A stretch of DNA of 64,000 nucleotides, from contig ML058408.1 of NCBI GenBank assembly GCA_003013855.2, positions 6,487,356 to 6,551,355 of the forward strand, written 5' to 3'. Below the pieces are notes generated by a model. The model did no database searches. It was not told the DNA's origin and saw nothing but the letters and a program-made list of their open reading frames with translations. This DNA comes from Liriodendron chinense (taxonomy: Eukaryota > Streptophyta > Magnoliopsida > Magnoliales > Magnoliaceae). Below, piece by piece: positions 11,256-23,146 of this stretch; position 1 is the stretch's first letter, and every line of letters begins with the position of its first letter. Both the position numbers and the translations under genes were made by a program.

Positions 11256-11709
11256 ATCCATGAGAATATACGAGGATTAAACTAGACTTTCAAGTATTCG
11301 ATCTATTCTGTGAAGTAGAGACCGTACTTCGGTACGGGCAGTGTGTGGGGTGCTTAACCTCTTCCCACCCTGTAACCATGATCCCTTACCTTGAATCTCT
11401 GGCCGCAGATCAACAGGAGTCATTTTAGAGGAAGGAATCTTCGGATTCCCTTCTCTAACGTTTCTACAGGGTCTAGCCGACTGTAGATTCGAAGTAACTG
11501 GCTAGTGGCGACTCTGGTCTTATATAAACTCATTTAAACATATCCAGCTTAACACGACAACCAAACGAAGCCCTCGAGAACGAGGCAAGCCAGTGGCACA
11601 AACGGCGATTTCGCACTCACGCATCCTCATCTCCTTCTTTTCCGAAAGGAAAGGGAAAGGGAGAACGACGTCGTGTGGGAGCGCGGAAAATCGGCGAGGG
11701 TCCACAGAA

Positions 11710-11727
11710 TGGCGACTCCGCTGGGGA
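11710..11727 (+). promoter_or_regulatory. T1 primer-binding site
   Basis: TGGCGACTCCGCTGGGGA starts three bases after the LTR end. The element C site (TGGCGACTTTGCTGGGGATC) is close to it. The form is typical of Tat elements. I do not assign the tRNA with certainty; an Arg tRNA is a possibility. Confidence 0.85.
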
Positions 11728-11991
11728 TGAATTAGTCCCACTAGTCGTGATCCGACTTGAAAAACAGAATCCTTCCCGTACTTGAAAGTCACTAATCCTC
11801 ATACAATCTCATCTGCATAGCATTCTACCCAAAACCAAACAAAAAAATAGAAAAGCCCAAAACCAAGAAAAAAATAGAAAATCCCAAAACCCAAAAAGAA
11901 TATAGTCCTCACCATTGCGCCTCCTCGGGCTCAACGTACGCGGAGACAACTTCCCTACCGCAGTATAATCCGCACTCGGGCTCAGCAAACC
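11728..11991 (+). other. T1 leader between PBS and gag
   Basis: This untranslated stretch has A-rich repeats of the type AAAACC(C)AAGAAAAAAATAG at about 11825-11900. No frame is supported before the ATG at 11992. Confidence 0.6.
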
Positions 11992-14900
11992 ATGTCCGAC
12001 CACGAAGAAGAAACTCATCACTTCCCTGCTCTTGAAATGACCGAAGCGCAACCTCCAGCGCAACAGCCCGTTGACAATACGCCAATCATACAAGAATTGG
12101 CACAAGGAATGAGAGCAATGCAAGGAATGCTCTTGCAATTCATGCAAGCACAAACCACCGCAGCAGCCAACAATCAGGTTGGCCCAATTCAGCAATCTCA
12201 ACAACCATGCCGGATCCCTCCGGCCTCCAGTTCAAATCAAGCACAACCATCGGAGTCTGCCCAAGACTACCGACAGCAGCCTCCTCAGCCCTTTGCTATG
12301 GGGCATCCTTCTCAATACCTTCCTGCAACAACGGGGCCATCTCAGAGCATCCTAGTCGTAGGGACTTCCAGTCAGCCTCCAGTCAATCTGGCAAACAACA
12401 ATCTCAGTAGATCTCAGCATGTCCCCGCCGATGGGACACCTTTTCAATTCCAACACATTCCCGCCGATGGGATTTCAATTCAATTTCCAGCAACAGGGAC
12501 AGCACTGGCGAATGCCCACAATGGGGGTCAGTGTCAAGCCCACATCAATCAGCGGACAGTGGCGAATACCCAACAAGGGGGTCACTTCCCAGCATCTCAG
12601 CCTCCTGCAAACAGGAGCACTTTTCAATTCCATCACATCCCCGCCGATGGGATTCCAGTTAATTTCCAGCAATCTTCAATTCAGCAAAATCCAGTTAATT
12701 TTCAGCAATCTTCAATTCAGCAAAATCCAGTCAATTTCCAGCAAGTTCCAGTTCAACCTTCAGTACAGTCTCCAGTTCAGTTACCATCATTTCAAGCACA
12801 AGTTCATCAGAATCCAGTCCAATCATCAAATCAACTTCAGCAACCCGCGGTTGCTTGTCAGCAAGCCCATAGGGTCGAAGACATCGACCACTATGCCGAA
12901 GAAGAACGTGCCTTACTCCAAGAGGCACCAGTCGCTCGAGCAGAACATTCAGGACTGGACGAGTTGCGGGAGCAGTTCCAGATCTTGCAAAATCAGCTTC
13001 AGCGACAACAAGGAATCGACTTACCTTCGACCAAGTTCAGAGACTTGTGTCCTTTCCTAGATGCTCAAGTACCTCAAAACTTTGAGGTTCCGAAATTCAA
13101 GAGATATGATGGCAGCGGTTGTCCCACAGCACATCTCAAGGCTTTCTGCGGGGAGCTGAGTGCAATCGCAGGAAATGAAGGGGCCCTTATTCGTTTGTTC
13201 CAAAAATCTCTGAAGGGCGATGCCCTATATTGGTACACTTCATTGGACTGCCACCGCATCAGAACATGGGAACAGCTTTCCCAGGCTTTCGTCGACAGAT
13301 TTGCATACAATCTCAACATGGCACCCAGAAGAGCCGACCTCGCAGCTCTCAGGCAAAGGAGTGATGAAACACTATCAGCTTATGTGGGACGTTGGCGAGC
13401 TATGGCAGCCAGAATGCGGACACCTATCGACGATGAAGAACAAATCTCCATGATTGTTCATTCAACATATCCAGGCATATCCGGGTATTTCATCTCGCAT
13501 CCATATGCGAACTTCTCGCAGCTAATCCGTGCTGGAGAGCAAGTCGAAGCAGGAATCCGTGCCGGGACGATTTCCCCATGGCCTCATCAAGCCACTCCAG
13601 TCAAGAGGAACAGAGTGGAAGGAAGACCTATCGGGCACGGGAATGGAAACCGCAGTGGTTCTCCTCCCCTCCCAATAGAGGTAAACAACATCAACACCAC
13701 TGCTCAAGGAAATCAACGTGCTCCCCCACAGGAATGCCAACAGTATCAGCAGAATCAAGTTCAGCATCAGCCTCAGCGGTATCAGCCACAACCAAATCCT
13801 CAGCCACAACCACCTCGACAACAGCAGCAGTTCAGAGGAAACGGCCAATACTCATACCAGAACAGGCAGAATTACAGGGAGTCCAGGAAGTTCACTCCAC
13901 TCAGTCAACCACTTAGTCAAATCATGACTACGCTGGTACAAAAGCAATTACTTACTCTAATGGCACCTAGGCCTCCTCCTCATCCTCTACCACCAAACTA
14001 CCGAGAAAATGAGTATTGCGCCTATCATCAAGGACGTGGCCACGCCACTGATCGATGCTATACTTTGAAGAATGCCATACAAGACCTGAATGATGACCGC
14101 AAGATCGTCATCTCGATCCCTGAAACTTCTTCAGCAGCTTCCACCAACATCCTTCAGAATCCTCCGCCTCAGCATCCAACGGACCCCAGTTCGTCTCGTG
14201 GCCCTGCAGTCAATAGTATAGAAGAAGGGGACCATCTCGATCGCTTCTTCTCCCCTATCCAGTCCATTCATGCTTACACTTATGGGCCAACTAATCATCC
14301 TCCAGTCTTGCAAGGGGCAAGTCCCTTTCTTCCTTCAATCTCCGAGCCAGTAGTGCTCGAAGGAGCACCTCCATATGATATACCAGTTGTTCAAGGGGCA
14401 CCTTACAACCATTCAAGCTGGGAACCAGTCGTCCTGGAAGGAGCACAATCATACATTGAGCCCACATACGAACCTGTCATCTTGCAAGGGGCAACTCCAG
14501 AACAATCCAATCCGCAATGGAAGGATTATACTCATCAGCAGCAAGAGCCCGTTGTCTTGGAAGGAGCTCTTCCAGTTGAGCCAGTCATATTGCAAGGGGC
14601 AAATCCCGGAGGCGTGTCAATCACGCTACGGCAGCTCGGACGAACAGAGAAACCTCCTGCCATATCAAGAGGACCAGTATTCATTCCATGGGAGCCTCCT
14701 GCCCCAGGAACAGTCAAGCCAGGACCACGACCTTATGTGGTCTATGAAGACAAGCGTCGATACTACCCCTTCAGCACAGGCAACAATGTAGTTCTCAAGG
14801 CAAAAGCTCCCTACGAGGAAGATCTGGTACCTACACCAACACCGTTGCAAGAACCGGTGGTCCTAGAAGGCAAAAGGGAGGAAAACTACAAAGAGGTTCC

Positions 14901-16167
14901 ATGGCACTATCCAGAATGTGCGGAAGTGGGGAACATGAATCCCAATGGGCGTTGTATCCGAAGAGATAATCAGAACAGAGGAGATTCCAAAGGCGCCCTT
15001 TCAGGCCTCGGCAACAAAAATGAAGCCGCATACGATGTGGCGAATCAGCTCAAGTCAATCCCTGCACAAATCTCAGTATGGGAGTTACTCTGTACATCTC
15101 GCATACACCGAGAAATGTTTGCCAAGACCTTGAACGATGCTCACGTCTCCTCTGATACGGCACCAGAAATGATAGCTTTGATGATTGGACAACTCCTGGC
15201 TCCGCGCTCCATCACCTTCACAGATAATGAGTTGCCACCAGAGGGACGTGATCACGGGCGATCCCTCAACATAGCCTTACGATACAAAGACCTCTGTGTT
15301 CCGCTGGTCCTTATCGATAATGGCTCAAGCTTAAATGTCTGCCCACTCAAGACTGCAGAATGTCTGGGAATCAGTCCTTCTTCATTCCGACCCAGCACCA
15401 TATGCGTCAGAGCATTCGACAACACCCGCCGATCAGTGGAAGGGGAGGTCGACATAGAGGTACAGATAGGTCCAGAAGTCTCTACCATCACATTCCAAAT
15501 CCTGGATATATCAGCCTCTTTCAACATGTTGCTCGGACGACCATGGCTGCACAAGGTTGGAGCTGTGCCATCAACCCTGCATCAACGAGTAAAGTATATC
15601 TGTGGAAATCAAGTGATCTCTATCCATGCAGAGAAAGAGCTCATCATTCCTTCCAATGCTACTGCCACTGAACCAGACATCCCGGTCATCGATATCCAGC
15701 ACTCTGAAGAAGACATCCCGTTTCATAGTTTCGAATTCGAGACTGTGAACTCTATCGCCAATCCAGAACCGATAAGGGTGGACCATGTCTTTTCACCAGC
15801 AGAGCGTCTGAGCCTCAAATACCGAATGAAGAATCACTTCAAGTCCAGAAAGGTACCGCTGATATATAACCAACGCAAATGGGGACTCGGATACAGGTCA
15901 ATCTTCATGGACAAAGGAAGGAAGAAATTTCGGTGCTCGCCCATCCGATTCGTCAAGCCAGGAGAACCTTGCAAAGATCCAGGAGGGAATCAACCGACTG
16001 CACTACACAAAGGCCTCCCGATGAGCCTAGTTTGGGCCACGTGGCCCCCCATTCGATGGGATCAGATTCTCAAACCATCTAAGCCTCCAGAAGAAGAAGG
16101 AGATGATGAAGACGAAGAAGCAAGTCAAATACAGCAGCTTCAGGACCAGGTTACTCTGATACCTGCC

Positions 16168-16330
16168 CCCAACCAGGGGCACAACCTGCCTACTTCAGCA
16201 TCAATCAACCAGGGGCACAACCTGCCCACTTCAATCAGCCAGGGGCACAACCTGCCCACTTCAATCAGCAAGGGGCACAACTTGCCCATCTCAGCACCAA
16301 TTAGCGAGGGGCACGACTTGCCCATCCCTA
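16168..16330 (+). repeat. 30-bp coding minisatellite in gag-pro
   Basis: Units of about 30 bases around CAGGGGCACAACCTGCCCAC recur five to six times and encode QGHNLPTSIS-like decapeptides. Unit length is a multiple of three, so copy number can vary without breaking the frame. Confidence 0.8.
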
Positions 16331-16608
16331 CAGAGTCAACATCAACAATCACCAGCCAGGGGCAGAAGCAGCCCATCTATTGGACCAAGAAAGGGAAGTG
16401 GCCAGCCCTAGATTGGTCTGATGTCCAGATTCCAAACTTGTGTCTAGCTGTAGAACCAGACGAACTACAATGCGAGGTAAGTGATCCGGGAGGGACTGAG
16501 TGCGACTCAGATCTCGAACCCGACCAGCGAGAAGTCATGGTCATTGGGCCAGACCATGATTCTTCGCCCAAATCATCAACCCCCACCTCTCCAGGGGAGG
16601 AAGTGTGG

Positions 16609-16613
16609 GGTCC
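16609..16613. repeat. Target-site duplication of the Athila insertion, left copy (GGTCC)
   Basis: GGTCC before TGTTGAACC at 16614 is repeated at 25054-25058 after GCGAACA. The pair defines the insertion as 16614-25053 within T1. Confidence 0.92.
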
Positions 16614-16861
16614 TGTTGAACCTCCAATTTATACATTGCATTGCCCATTACACTACATAGTTTGCATGATTTTCATGGTTTAAAGGCCCACCTAACACGT
16701 GTTTCTGTGATTGTAGGGATGAGAGTGGATTTCATCAAATTGGAGCCAAAAGAATGTATTTGAAGACATTGCATAAAGTCCTAGGATGGACCAAAGAAAG
16801 AAGAAGAAAAAGGGAGAAAAGAGAATGAAGAAAAGAAGAAAAAGTGGAAGAAAAACAAGGC

Positions 16862-17148
16862 TGACCGGTCGTCTGACCGGTCAGCCACATAAAAGAAGTA
16901 AATGGAAGGAGGCCGACCGGTCTTGACCGGTCGGCCAGGAAGGTTGGACACATTGCAGAAAATCAGCCCGACCGGTCATGACCGGTCGGCTATAGGCACT
17001 GGATGAAGGATAAATCAGCCCGACCGGTCATGACCGGTCGGGCATGCACGCTGGAACAATGGACAGTCCACACCGACTGGTCATGACCGGTCGTCTGTGC
17101 TCTCTGGAGTATTTGAAAAGCCAGGCCGACCGGTCACGACCGGTCGGC
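16862..17148 (+). promoter_or_regulatory. Six GACCGGTC double palindromes in the Athila U3
   Basis: GACCGGTCATGACCGGTC-type units occur near 16863, 16917, 16968, 17021, 17083 and 17127. Each joins two GACCGGTC palindromes through a 2- to 4-base spacer, giving a nested palindrome, spaced about every 50-60 bases. They end about 100 bases before the TATA box. The second Athila copy keeps degenerate versions at 63087-63262. Confidence 0.8.
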
Positions 17149-17243
17149 CCTGCGTAAGAAGAATCCTTTCTAATTCGGGACTCCGAAAATTGCTGCGCAA
17201 GGCGTAGGATTTCGCAGAATCTGACGTAAGGGAGGATTGTTGC

Positions 17244-17250
17244 TATAAAA
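17244..17250 (+). promoter_or_regulatory. Athila LTR TATA box
   Basis: TATAAAA in TTGCTATAAAAGGCC lies downstream of the palindrome cluster. The counterpart in the second copy is at 62969-62975 on the minus strand. Confidence 0.78.
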
Positions 17251-17783
17251 GGCCACCTAGGGGCTCTCCCTAAGGTATCAGAGAAGGGAAGGAACGTGAG
17301 TTTGGAGGCTGAAGGCGACTGTGGAGCGTCTGCAACATCTATCTTCGGGTTTTTCTAGTTTTATGCTTTATTTTTGAGTTTTTAGTTGTAGCATGACTAT
17401 GCTCGGCTAAAACCTCTCAGCTAAGGCTAAGAGGTGAAGCTTGTAGCCAGTTCTATGTTAATTTCAGTTTGATTTAAGTATTTTTCAATTCAAAGTTGAT
17501 TTTTCTTATGTTTCAGTCCAATAGGTGGTAGTTTGAGATATCTTATCTGAGTTTATGTGCTCCGGACATGAATTCCTTTTAATTCTCTGAGATTATCACA
17601 GGTTGCTTGTTTAGATTCGAATTATAGTAATCCTTGAGCAGGACATAGTCCATAGGCATGGCTGTTACTCCGCAGGCTATGAATTTGAATTCTACATTGA
17701 TTGAATGGACTTGAACTTGGAAGTTCAACTTGAATTGGATGACTGTGTGTGAATGCTTTACTTTCCAACTAGATGAGAGATAG

Positions 17784-18894
17784 CTTTTTGCTAGTCCCGA
17801 GCAAAACATGCGTGAAAATAATTTCAAACCTCCAAATCCAACTCCCCTTCAGAATCCATGATTCTATCCATCCCAAGATGTATAAGTGAAGAATTTGGCA
17901 AAATTAGGTGCTAGAAGCTGAACCTTGGACTCTCAAAACATAAGAAGTGTCTACATGTAATTCCCGCTGATTGATTGATAAATAGAAGAACTCGAACAAA
18001 TTCCACCTAATGTGCATAGTGAAAGATCATCTCATGAGTTCCTGGAATCATCTTCTTCATAGATTAAGTAGACCAAGGATTTTAAGGTGTACAGAGCAAC
18101 AGCAAGCCTATGACAGGAATTTGCCTTACCGTCCTTCTGACGGCTTTCACACTACGTCCCATTTCCGGCTTTGGTTACGGTTCGACCATCCCCCGGTTGG
18201 TAATAGGTAGCCCTTTTCGGAATTTTCCACCATTTTTCTTTCCTTCCCGATTTCATCCTTTCTTTCCTTTTTTTTAAATTAGATAGGATTTTTTTGAAAT
18301 CCATATCTTCTGTTATTTTCCCATGGACAAGGATGGACAAAAATACCCCGGCTTGGCTGCTCAACACCTCTAAACCAAAGTCTAGCTAATCCACAAATCA
18401 CATAAACCTGTTACTCATGAAAATCGTGTAATGTGAACTTGGTGTAAAGGTGTTCAAATTTTCTATCAATTATAACAATAGGGGAATTAACATATAAAAC
18501 CATTATGTTGGAAGAAATTCAAGACTACAACATCACACACTTTATATCTCCTCTTCTTATACTCATAGCATCTCAAATGTATAGAAACAAGATTTTCTAA
18601 AAGAGTTTTGGGATATTAGAAAATTCGAAAATTTTTTGTGCATATGGAGCTCGAAATGTTGCAATACGCTAGATGAAGAAGCTCATCTCACCCCCCAACC
18701 AAATCTTGCATTGTCCGCAATGTAAAAGATCGTCAATTAGCATGAACATGAGAGCAATGGTAAACAATGAGAGAGTGAGAACAATAGTACCTGATAGAGC
18801 GATCATGGAATTCTCCAACCCAACAACTAAAACCTATTAAAACAGTAAAACAAAACTACACCTACCTATGCTATACCTCCATCAGACGAGGAGA
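17784..18894 (-). other. Athila post-pol region (3' untranslated), inverted
   Basis: It follows the integrase stop on the minus strand and matches 63509-64000 in the second copy. Bases 18184-18233 are identical over 50 positions to 63910-63959, while flanking parts have diverged. On the minus strand this block is open and encodes WWKIPKRATYYQPGDG, ending at an in-phase TAG in both copies. No env-like gene of the sort some Athila elements carry is visible. The PPT and the start of the 3' LTR are missing at the 17783/17784 junction. Confidence 0.7.
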
Positions 18895-20331
18895 TCAATC
18901 ATCCTGATAGACAGGATCATTCAGGGAGATGGACATGTCCTCTGAATCAAATTTCTCAACAAATGGTTTAAGGCGTTGTCCATTAACTTTGAAACAGTCA
19001 CCATTCGCTGCATTCTCAATCTCAACAGCCCCATGAGGAAAAACTTCTTTAACAAGATATGGGCCGGTCCATCGAGATCGTAATTTTCCCGGAAAAAGAT
19101 GAAGTCGGGCATTATACAAGAGCACTTTCTGTCCTTCATGGAAAGATTTCCTTAAGATGTGCTTGTCATGAAAGGCCTTCATCTTGCTCTTGTAAATTCT
19201 CGAATTCTCGTATGCATCGTTCCGGATCTCATCAAGCTCATTTAATTGAAGTTTGCGAAGCGAGCTAGCCTTGTCAATGTCAAAATTTAGAGCCCGAATT
19301 GCCCAATAGGCTTTGTGTTCTATCTCCACAGGCAAATGGCAAGCCTTCCCATAGACAAGTCTATAAGGGGACATTCCAATGGGTGTCTTGTAGGCAGTAC
19401 GGTGAGCCCAAAGTGCATCATCTAATCTTAGGGACCAATCCTTGTGATCCGGTCTCACCGTCTTTTCCAAAATTTGCTTGATTTCCCTATTGGAGATTTC
19501 AGCTTGCCCACTTGTTTGTGGGTGGTATGGGGTACTCACTTTGTGCCTAATACCATATTTCTTCATCAAGGTTTCAAAAGGTCTATTGCAAAAGTGAGAA
19601 CCACCATCACTAATAATGGTTCGAGGCGTCCCAAATCTAGAAAGTATGTTTTCTTTGAGAAACTTGAGAACCGTACGATGATCGTTGGTTCTACATGGGA
19701 TAGCCTCTATCCATTTAGACACATAATCTACGGCCAACAGAATATAGATATGTCCAAAAGATGAGGGGAATGGTCCCATGAAATCGATGCCCCAACAGTC
19801 AAAGACTTCAAGATGTTGAATTGGGGTGAGAGGCATCATATTGCGACGGGATAATCCTCCTAACTTCTGGCAGCGCTCGCATGCTTTGCAAAACTCGTGG
19901 GTATCTTTAAATAATGTGGGCCAATAAAAACCACACTACAGAATTTTTGCAGTTGTTTTCTTGGCTGAAAAATGACCCCCACATGCTTGATCATGACAAA
20001 AGGAGATGACTGAATTGTGTTCATCATCGGGGACGCATCTCCTTATAATTTGGTCTGGGCAATATTTAAACAATAGAGGTTCATCCCAGAAAAATCTGCG
20101 CACTTCCCTTAGAAATTTACGTTTGTCTTGCGCAGTCCAATGAGTCGGCATCGCACCTGTGGAAAGATAATTGGCTATATTAGCGTACCATGGTGGATGC
20201 GTAGCAACAAAGATTTGCTCATCAGGGAATGAGTCCTCAATAGGTGACTCGTCAATGGAATTTGGTAGGACTAGACGGGATAGATGATCCGCCACCACAT
20301 TTTCTACCCCCTTCTTATCTTTGATCTCCAA
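18895..20331 (-). pseudogene. pol: Athila RNase H tail and integrase, with one stop
   Basis: The minus-strand frame from 20331 down to 18895 is continuous except for TAG at 19936-19938, which looks like a CAG-to-TAG change (context CTG-TAG-TGT). The part before the stop covers the link between RNase H and the integrase zinc-binding region; CKACERCQKLG follows the stop. The catalytic core is complete: D in WGIDFMG, D in IISDGGSHF and E in SGQAEISNRE. The C-terminal part includes LRSRWTGPYLVKEV, the usual GPF/GPY-type module. It inserts cDNA into the genome in the nucleus. The upstream RT frame is offset by a small deletion near 20345-20365. Confidence 0.88.
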
Positions 20332-23146
20332 ATCGAATTCTTGAAGGAGTAGGATCCATCTTGGAAAGAAGGTATTTCAGTGCCGCATGATCTGTATAAA
20401 CAATAACTTTGGATCCTATTAAATATGGCCTGAATTTGTCCAAGGCAAAAATGACAGCTAGGAGCTCTTTCTCCGTAGTCGAATAGTTAACTTGGGCAGG
20501 ATTCAAGGTCCTACTTGCGTAGTAGATGACATGGGGCTTTTTATCCTTCTTTTGGCCTAACACCGCCCCAATAGCAAAATCGCTTGCATCGCACATCAAC
20601 TCAAAAGGAGTGGACCAATCTGGTGGTTGCATGATAGGAGCGGTTGTTAACATGTCTTTTAGCTTTGAAAAAGCTAATTGACATTCGGCACTCCACTCAA
20701 ATTGGTTTTCCTTTTGTAGAAGGTTGCATAAAGGCCTTGAGATGTGACTAAAGTCCTTTATAAACCTTCGATAGAAACCGGCGTGTCCAAGGAAGGACCG
20801 CACATCGCGTATGCTTTTGGGTGGTGGTAGATTGGAAATTATGTCAATTTTCGCCCGGTCTACTTCTATTCCATTGGACGAGATGATATGTCCAAGGACT
20901 ATTCCTCTTTGTACCATGAAATGGCACTTTTCCCAGTTTAATACAAGTTGCTTTTCTTCACACCTCCTCAAGACCAACTTCAAGTGCTCGAGACACTCAT
21001 CAAAAGTACAACCAAAAACAGAAAAGTCATCCATGAACACCTCAAGAAACTCACCCACCATGTCCGAGAAAATACTCAACATGCATCGTTGGAATGTGGC
21101 GGGTGCATTGCATAACCCGAATGGCATCCTTCGGTAAGCGAAGGTACCAAACGGGCATGTAAATGTGGTTTTCTCTTGGTCTTCCGGAGCTATCTCAATT
21201 TGGTTGTATCCGGAATAGCCATCTAGGAAGCAATAATAGGGATGGCCTGCCAACCTCTCCAAGATTTGATCCATAAATGGGAGAGGGAAGTGGTCTTTCC
21301 TAGTAACCGTGTTGAGCTTCCTATAATCAATGCACATACGCCAACTGGTAGTCACCCTAGTCGGTATAAGCTCGTTGTTGGTGTTTTCGATGATGGTAAT
21401 ACCAGATTTCTTGGGGACAACTTGGGTGGGGCTCACCCATTGGCTATCTGAGATGGGGTAGATGATACCCACATCCAATAGCTTTAACACCTCGGCTTTG
21501 ACAACCTCCATCATGTTTGGATTTAGCCTTCTTTGAGGTTGTCTAGATGTTTTTGCATTTTCCTCAAGGTGTATACGGTGAGTGCAAACCGAAGGATCTA
21601 TCCCTTTGAGATCCGCTATTGTCCAACCTATGGCTTCCCGATGTTCTTTGAGTAGCTCAATTAACTTGAGCTCTTGGTCTTTCACTAGGTGGGAGGCAAT
21701 GACAACTGGGAACGTTTCCTCTTGACCCAAATATACGTATTTAAGCTCTGATGGCAGCGGTTTGAGGTCAAGCTTTGGTGGTTTGATGTTAGACGGTAGA
21801 GGCCTTGATATGGTTGGTGGCAATTTTTCAAAGTGGTGCCTCCATCGGCTAGTATCAACTACCGGTCTTTTTATATTTAATGCATGCACAATCTCACTAC
21901 TGATGGGATCTTCGGAATCCATGATATGTGCTAAGCATGTCTCCAAGCTTTCTAGTGGTTCAAGTTGGAGGAGTCCTTCTTCTTCAAAAGTTTCGAGCAT
22001 GTTCACATCGAAGAACTCATCATCATCGACATCCCTATGTCTTTTGCCCAAATGAAACACATTTACCTCTAGTGTCATGTTTCCAAAAGATATTTGCATC
22101 ACCCCATTCCGGCAATTGATGATTGCGTTTGATGTGGCAAGGAATGGGCGGCCTAATATCACCGGTATTTGGGTGCTAGCATCTAAAACCGGTTGTGTGT
22201 CCAAGACTATAAAATCTACCGGGTAGTAGAATTTGTCAACTTGGACTAGAACATCCTCAACTATCCCCCTTGGTACACGGATAGATCTATCAGCGAGTTG
22301 CAATGTGATTTTGGTGGGTTTTAATTCACCAAGGCCCAATTGCTCATATACCGAGTATGGGATCAAGTTTACACTCGCCCCCAAGTCTAACAAGGCACGT
22401 TCAATCCGGTAGTCTCCAATGATACATGAGACTGTGGGACTACCGGGATCTTTGAATTTTGGGGGAGTCTTTTGAGTGAGGATGGCACTAACTTGCTCAG
22501 TTAAGAAGGCCTTTTGCTGCACATTATATTTGCGTTTTGTTGTGCATAGGTCTTTTAGAAACTTGGCATAAGAGGGAATTTGTTTGATGGCATCAAGCAA
22601 AGGGATATTGATCTTGACTTGTCTGAAAATCTCTAGAATATCTTGAGAATTTGGGAGAGATTTTGGGGCAACCAATCTCGATGGGAATGGTGCTATGGGC
22701 TTGTAAATGCGTTCCGGTTGTTGTGGGGCTAAGTTAAATCCATTTTCACCCTCAGAATTTACCGGATCATTAGGCTCATCGGCCTTCACCGGAATAGTTT
22801 TGTCAATTTGTTTACCACTTCTAAGGGTGGTAATGGATTTAGCTTGCTCCATGTTTTGGTTGGACGGATTAGGGATGCTTACTTCATGTACTTGCTTTGG
22901 ATTGGGCTGAGGTTGGGCCGGAAAGGTCCCTTCCCTAGCATTCAAGCGTCCCTTAATCTCATCAACTGAGACTTTCAGCTCTTGGAACAATTGGCGCTTG
23001 CCCTTGCATAAATGCTCTCTAGGTATCCTCCAATGAGAATTGAGGTGGGGCCATATTTTGCATGGGTGGCCCTCTTTGGGAGTTGGTAGGATTGCCCGTT
23101 GGGGCATTCTTCCAACTGAAATTCGGGTGGTTCTTCCAACTCTCAT
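20315..23146 (-). pseudogene. pol: Athila protease-RT-RNase H, frameshifted at both ends
   Basis: A 943-codon frame. An aspartic protease motif (ALLDLGASVN) lies near residue 255 and VILGRPFL near 325. RT domain: VVPKKSG, WRMCIDYRKLN, FLDGYSGYNQI, MPFGLCNAPATF and the catalytic FMDD (codons at about 21026-21037). RNase H has D in MCDASDF, E in TEKELLAV and D in YTDHAALK. All catalytic residues are present. The frame runs on from gag through a shift near 23019-23146. It ends early at LLSKM, where about 25-30 bases seem lost, before continuing in another frame at 20331. These breaks suggest neutral decay. Confidence 0.9.

Larger units (their letters stand above)
10168..11706 (+). repeat. T1 5' LTR (1539 bp)
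   Basis: It begins TGTAGACACCCC and ends GGGTCCACA. The U3 part holds a 13-bp tandem array, a GC-rich palindrome and a TATA box in order. Downstream lies a two-copy tandem segment. The right LTR repeats all of this with small indels and scattered substitutions, for example one array unit fewer. Confidence 0.95.
11992..16613 (+). pseudogene. gag-pro: T1 gag-protease, cut by the Athila insertion
   Basis: One open frame of about 1540 codons encodes the capsid precursor and protease. The first 350 residues are rich in Q and P, with repeats of HIPADGIPVNF and NPVNFQQSSIQQ types. A Retrotrans_gag domain spans about residues 360-500 (FKRYDG, ALYWY, FVDRF, LSAYVGRW). A zinc-knuckle-like CAYHQGRGHATDRC is near 680. 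Residues 760-870 alternate PVVLEGA and PVILQGA units. The aspartic protease motif LIDNGSSLNV is near 1107 (DNG in place of the usual DTG/DSG). A GHNLPTS repeat follows near 1390-1450. The frame is open up to the insertion at 16613; the last 23 codons before the stop at 16681-16683 belong to the Athila LTR. The RT part resumes at 25059 in a different frame. Confidence 0.88.
16614..17783 (+). repeat. Athila LTR, 5' part (plus orientation)
   Basis: It aligns by eye with the minus-strand LTR at 61996-63496: shared words include TGTGATTGTAGG, GACCAAAGAAAGAAGAAGA, the GACCGGTC palindromes, TATAAAAG, and CTAAGGCTAAGAGGTGAAGC. It stops at the inversion breakpoint. The matching end of this LTR is now at 24517-24784 on the other strand. 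Confidence 0.85.

Noticed and set aside
12207..16586. Many frames of 60-213 codons overlapping gag-pro on both strands
   Set aside because: They are shadows of the 1540-codon gag-pro frame, whose domains are clear.
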